A stretch of 8,305 nucleotides of DNA from JACCRE01 sp049790855 (lineage in GTDB: Bacteria; Planctomycetota; Planctomycetia; Planctomycetales; Planctomycetaceae): assembly GCA_049790855.1 (NCBI GenBank), contig JBAQZJ010000029.1, positions 1 through 8,305 of the forward strand, in the 5' to 3' direction. The notes beneath the pieces are model-generated. The model saw only the letters and a list, made by a program, of their open reading frames with translations. It had not been told where the DNA came from and did not search any database. Below, one piece after another: positions 5,403 to 8,305 of this stretch (positions are counted from its first letter, which is position 1; the number at the start of each line of letters is the position of its first letter). The position numbers and the translations under genes are program-made.

Positions 5403-5739
5403 CAGATCCTCCTCGAACGAGTGGGGAACGCGGCCCGGCCAACAGACGGGGCGCACTGCCTCTAGGTGTCCCGTGATGGCGGAGCGATCGTGCGCGGTTT
5501 CTGCACAAATTGTCTTTATTCGTCAGGCTGCCGCATCCGGCACGTCGCGGACTGGCAAGTTTGCAACGGTCTCGGCGTCTGCGTCAAAAGCGCACTGCCG
5601 TCGCGCCGTTCGTAGTTACGGCCGTAGTTGCGACTGCGGCCCTTCGAGAGCCAGTGAATGAGCACATCGCCAGCCACCTTCGTGTCGCGGCTGGCAATGC
5701 GCTCGCTGCTTTGCCCGCGGCGATGCCTGGGCTCGAAAC
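5403..5739. other. Spacer between the decarboxylase gene and the 63-residue gene
   Basis: No gene was found. The long minus frame that crosses this region starts inside the decarboxylase gene in a shadow frame, and the plus frames lack family character. Small structures seen are a GCCAGCC/GGCTGGC stem with a 13-nt loop (5669-5695), possibly in the 3' untranslated region of the decarboxylase mRNA, and two adjacent 12-bp units (CGTAGTTACGGC, CGTAGTTGCGAC; 5611-5634). A promoter for the small gene should lie here, but I could not identify one. Confidence 0.4.
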
Positions 5740-6936
5740 TCATCGTCGCTCGCAGCTGGCGATCGGTGACCCGAAGTGACGATACTGCGTTCCTTGGTCG
5801 ACGCGCGGTTTGGCACCGGCCTGATACAAAACGATGATGTCGGAACCTCCGAAGAGGAAATAGCCGAACTCGTCGCCCTTCAACAGGCTGCTGCCTGAGG
5901 TGGCCGTCATGTTGACGCTCGAAACCTGGGCCATGCCGACCGGAATCGTCGTCACGAGGCCAATGTTCCCGAACGGTGACTCTTGCGTATCGAGCGTGAT
6001 GATGCCTCGGGCTTGCGAGAACTCGTAGCCGCCTTCCGACGAGTCGGGCGCATCGAATTGCCCGTTCGAGAGCGTGACGTCCAGGTAGACCAGGCCCTGG
6101 ACCGCACGGCACTCCTTGACGACGCCGGCGACCGGCGTGTGGAAGCGGTGGTAGGAGTAGGGGCCGAGGAAGTAATGCACGAAGGTGCCGCCCGCAAACG
6201 CGTCCTGGTAGGGGCTGCCGTCGAGCAGCTCCGGAATGCTGGCGAACTTGTGCGTCCCCTTGATCGTGATTTCCGGAATGCGGGAATCCGGTCCGATGGC
6301 ATACATCGCCCGGTAGGTGCAATCGGCCGGCGCGACGACCGTCGCGTTGTCGGTCGGGGCGGCGATCGGCCGCAATCCAGGATTCAGTTCCCGCGCGAAG
6401 AACTGATTGAAGGTCAGCCAGCCGCTGGGTGCATTGGGCCGACCGTCAATCAGTGAGTCCTGCACGCGGTATTGCGGAGACTCGGTGAGAAACGACGCCA
6501 GGATCTCGTTGTTGAACGACTCGGTCGTATTGAGAAAACTGCCCCATGCGTTCGCATACGTGACGAGCCATTCACGAAACCAGGGAATGTTCTCAATGAT
6601 GATGCCGCCGTTGGGGCCGACGGGCTGATCGATGAGCCAGTAGAAGTGGCAGAGCCGATCGTAGACTTCCTGGTGTTGAGCGGTGCCGGGCTTCTTCCAG
6701 GCCTCCGCTCCGCTCTGCTGGGGCGCCCATCGGGCGAACTCATGCAGGTAAGCGACGTAATCGTCGACGTTCGTGGGCCACGCGAGTGCCTGGAACAGCG
6801 CCGCGTCGAGCTGCGACTCCGCGGCGGCTCGCGCTTGCTGAAGCGAGGCGACGAGCAGTCCGACGAATGCCGGATCTGCTTTGGCCCTGGCGGCGAAAAC
6901 GTCGACCGACTCGCTGGAGGGGAACGTCGCGGGCAT
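5740..6936 (-). CDS. Phosphatidylserine decarboxylase-family enzyme with PsiD-like N-terminal domain
   Basis: The 398-residue product is a pyruvoyl-dependent decarboxylase proenzyme. The C-terminal catalytic part shows FFARELNPGLRPI (179-191), VVAPADCTY (200-208, D205 being the likely triad Asp), IKGTHKF (225-231), SYHRFHTPV (261-269, H263/H266) and KGDEFGYFLFGGSDIIVLY (353-371). Self-cleavage is expected between G364 and S365, S365 becoming the pyruvoyl group; the site reads GGSD rather than LGST/GGST. Residues of about 20-165 match the extra N-terminal domain found in the PsiD-like subgroup, which includes fungal L-tryptophan decarboxylase. The substrate may thus be an amino acid or a phospholipid. 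No transmembrane segment or signal is visible, so it is probably soluble. The ATG at 6936 was chosen over a GTG at 6942 because AAGGAG lies 5 nt upstream of it. Confidence 0.9.
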   Translation of the reverse strand: MPATFPSSESVDVFAARAKADPAFVGLLVASLQQARAAAESQLDAALFQALAWPTNVDDYVAYLHEFARWAPQQSGAEAWKKPGTAQHQEVYDRLCHFYWLIDQPVGPNGGIIIENIPWFREWLVTYANAWGSFLNTTESFNNEILASFLTESPQYRVQDSLIDGRPNAPSGWLTFNQFFARELNPGLRPIAAPTDNATVVAPADCTYRAMYAIGPDSRIPEITIKGTHKFASIPELLDGSPYQDAFAGGTFVHYFLGPYSYHRFHTPVAGVVKECRAVQGLVYLDVTLSNGQFDAPDSSEGGYEFSQARGIITLDTQESPFGNIGLVTTIPVGMAQVSSVNMTATSGSSLLKGDEFGYFLFGGSDIIVLYQAGAKPRVDQGTQYRHFGSPIASCERR

Positions 6937-7376
6937 TGGCACTCCTTCCGTTTCTGCTGAGGAACGTGGCCACTCGACCTTGAAGCGGCTGACATTCCTT
7001 CAGTCTCGATCGGCGCATCGCGGCGCGCGACAGAACGTCTTGGATTTTGCGGAGTGCGCAGTAATCGTCAGTCAACTCAGAGGAAGGGCCTGGTCGTGAA
7101 AAACGTTCGCGATCACCCATTCCCAAGGCGCGCAATGCCTCACGGCGTCATCGAATGAATCACCTCGTCAAACGCGGCGGAGGCCCGCCGGGATCAACGA
7201 CGGGCCTCCAATTCAATCAAACAGCACGTCTCATGTGATTGCCCTGGTCTCGCCATGTTCCCCAACACAATCTCAGGCCAGGACCGGCCGCAAGCCGTTC
7301 GCCGACAGGATCGAAGGAATGACTCAGCGAGTTCAGGACGACGCCCGATGATCGGACAACGGTCTGCTGACCATCA
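6937..7376. other. Intergenic region between kup and the decarboxylase gene
   Basis: No coding sequence with family character was found on either strand. The region contains the hairpin at 7179-7209 and must hold the promoter of the decarboxylase gene if that gene is not co-transcribed with kup. A TTGACT at 7075-7070 on the minus strand is a possible -35 box, but the best -10 candidate sits at an unfavourable distance, so I do not call a promoter. Confidence 0.45.
7179..7209 (-). terminator. Strong hairpin, possible terminator downstream of kup
   Basis: GGAGGCCCG (7179-7187) and CGGGCCTCC (7201-7209) form a perfect 9-bp GC-rich stem with a 13-nt loop. It lies 168 bp downstream of the kup stop on the minus strand. 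The sequence after the stem in that direction contains only a short TTT (GCCGCGTTTG), so classical intrinsic termination is not assured. In the plus direction no T-run follows. A transcript-end or stability element is the likeliest reading. Confidence 0.5.
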
Positions 7377-8305
7377 TTACAGTTCGACTTGCACCCCCAG
7401 CTCGATGACACGATCGGCCGGCAGCTGGAAGTATGCGGTCGCATGCTGAGCGTTGCGGCTCATCGACACGAACAGGTTTTCCCGCCAGAGCACCATGCCT
7501 CGTTCGGGCGTGGCGACGAGGGACTCGCGCCCCAGAAAGTAACTGACGTCCTCATTGAGGCCCAACGCCTGCCGCTGCGAGTCGAGCAGAGCCGGAACAT
7601 CCGGCTCGTCCATGAAGCCGTAGATCGCCGTCAGTCGGTAAATTCCAGGGCGGACCGTCTCGATTCGGAGCCGCTCTCGGTCCGGAACGTGAGGAACCTC
7701 CTCGGTCTGGATCGTCAGGATCACGACTGTTTCGTGCAGCACACGGTTGTGCGCGACATTGAACCGCAGGGCCGGCGGAGTGCCGTGCGGATTGCTGAAG
7801 AGAAACACGGCCGTGCCGGGCACGCGGGCCGGCGGCTCGCCGTCGAGTCGTTGGAGAAACTGTTCCAAGGGAATGAGCCGTTCCCGCATCCGCTCGAAGA
7901 CGATCAACCGTCCGCGTCGCCAGGTGCTCATCAGCGTGAACACGCCGGCGGCGACGACGAGCGGAAACCAGCCGCCGTGGGTGATCTTGAGCACGTTCGC
8001 TCCGAAGAACGCCAGATCGATCGCCAGGAAAAACCCGGAGACTCCCAGCGCCAGCCACAGCGGCCAGTGCCAGCGCGTCGAGACGAGCACGAAGAACAGC
8101 AGCGTCGTGATCGCCATCGTGATCGTAATCGCCAGGCCATACGCTGCGGCGAGGTTGCTCGAGGAATGGAATCCGAGCACCAGTCCGATGCAGGCGAACA
8201 TCAGCATCCAGTTCACCACGGGAACGTAGATCTGGCCGCGCTGCGATGGGGACGTATGGTAGATGGTCACGCGCGGGCAGTAGCCCAGCTGCACCGCCTG
8301 GAGCG
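7377..8305 (-). CDS. kup: Kup-family potassium uptake protein, C-terminal half (cut by window edge)
   Basis: The frame runs off the right edge, leaving about 309 C-terminal residues of a protein usually near 630. It is a K+/H+ symporter of the KUP/HAK/KT family in the cytoplasmic membrane. Family features visible are QLGYCPR followed by HTSPSQRGQIYVPVVNW, a helix LMFACIGLVLGF, AAYGLAITITMAITTLLFFV, WPLWLALGVSGFFLAIDLAF, NVLKITHGGWFPLVVAAGVF (the characteristic K-x-x-HGGW-x-P loop), and STWRRGR at the end of the membrane part. The cytoplasmic domain follows with RVPGTAVFL, HNRVLHETVVILTI, YGFMDEPDVP, VSYFLGRESLV and LPADRVIELG. An internal GTG at 8294 encodes a family residue and is not the start. 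The TAA stop is at 7379-7377. No damage is visible in this part. Confidence 0.96.
   Translation of the reverse strand, partial: LQAVQLGYCPRVTIYHTSPSQRGQIYVPVVNWMLMFACIGLVLGFHSSSNLAAAYGLAITITMAITTLLFFVLVSTRWHWPLWLALGVSGFFLAIDLAFFGANVLKITHGGWFPLVVAAGVFTLMSTWRRGRLIVFERMRERLIPLEQFLQRLDGEPPARVPGTAVFLFSNPHGTPPALRFNVAHNRVLHETVVILTIQTEEVPHVPDRERLRIETVRPGIYRLTAIYGFMDEPDVPALLDSQRQALGLNEDVSYFLGRESLVATPERGMVLWRENLFVSMSRNAQHATAYFQLPADRVIELGVQVEL

Noticed and set aside
5611..5634. Two adjacent 12-bp units CGTAGTTACGGC and CGTAGTTGCGAC
   Set aside because: Only two imperfect copies, no further units, and no link to a gene; not enough to call a repeat element.
5669..5695. GCCAGCC/GGCTGGC stem downstream of the decarboxylase gene as terminator
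   Set aside because: Only 7 bp with a 13-nt loop and no T-run; stems of this size are common at this GC content.
110..5892. TTCAACAGGCTGCT shared by 110-123 and 5879-5892
   Set aside because: The second copy is within conserved coding sequence of the decarboxylase and neither flank is similar, so it is probably chance.
5516..6322. Minus-strand frame of 268 codons crossing the end of the decarboxylase gene
   Set aside because: It lies largely inside the decarboxylase coding region in another frame and has the Arg/His/Pro-rich composition of a GC-driven shadow.
1..8305. tRNA, rRNA, CRISPR array or complete insertion sequence
   Set aside because: No regularly spaced repeat series, no tRNA-like cloverleaf and no rRNA-like stretch was seen by eye, and no intact transposase frame or paired terminal repeats were found.

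Overview
The window looks like chromosomal DNA of a high-GC planctomycete (phylum Planctomycetota). The main marker is a DUF1559 protein with a type IV pilin-like N-terminus (G|FTLIE) and the H-x9-DG signature near its C-terminus, followed by a small overlapping lipoprotein gene. This pairing is massively expanded in planctomycetes and rarer in related phyla. All intact genes lie on the minus strand; the only plus-strand coding traces are two fragments at the left edge.

Layout from left to right. Positions 1-570 hold two plus-strand remnants: an unidentified C-terminal tail ending at 175, and the last ~100 codons of a PQQ-dependent glucose/sorbosone dehydrogenase-like protein. Positions 595-3828 hold a minus-strand cluster, in order of transcription: DUF1559 pilin-like protein, overlapping lipoprotein, PepSY-associated membrane protein (siderophore/heme-type reductase family), and a TfoX N-terminal-domain protein. 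Just upstream of the cluster, at 3909-3959, I see a sigma70-like promoter (TTGCAT, 16 bp, TATCAT) followed directly by a 15-bp interrupted palindrome, TGAGATTGCGTCTCA, that resembles Fur-type operators. Together with the PepSY protein this suggests an iron-responsive envelope operon.

Positions 3960-5210 carry no intact gene. On the minus strand they hold a degraded Cys-rich protein with a C-x5-C-x5-C-x8-C-x5-C array containing NGCKGRGGC, reminiscent of bufferin-type metallophore precursors. It is followed by a frame-broken stretch that may be the start of a DUF692/MNIO-like maturase, then by a perfect 13-bp hairpin. The Cys-rich part contains a duplicated KY-x-x-AS motif whose two copies lie in different frames.

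Positions 5211-6936 hold a 63-residue protein of unknown function with a very strong ribosome binding site, and a 398-residue pyruvoyl-dependent decarboxylase of the phosphatidylserine decarboxylase family with a PsiD-like N-terminal extension. The right edge (7377-8305) is the C-terminal half of a Kup potassium transporter, with a strong hairpin downstream at 7179-7209.

The most useful leads are the putative iron-controlled pilin-like/lipoprotein/PepSY operon and the decayed Cys-rich metallophore-like locus directly upstream of it.
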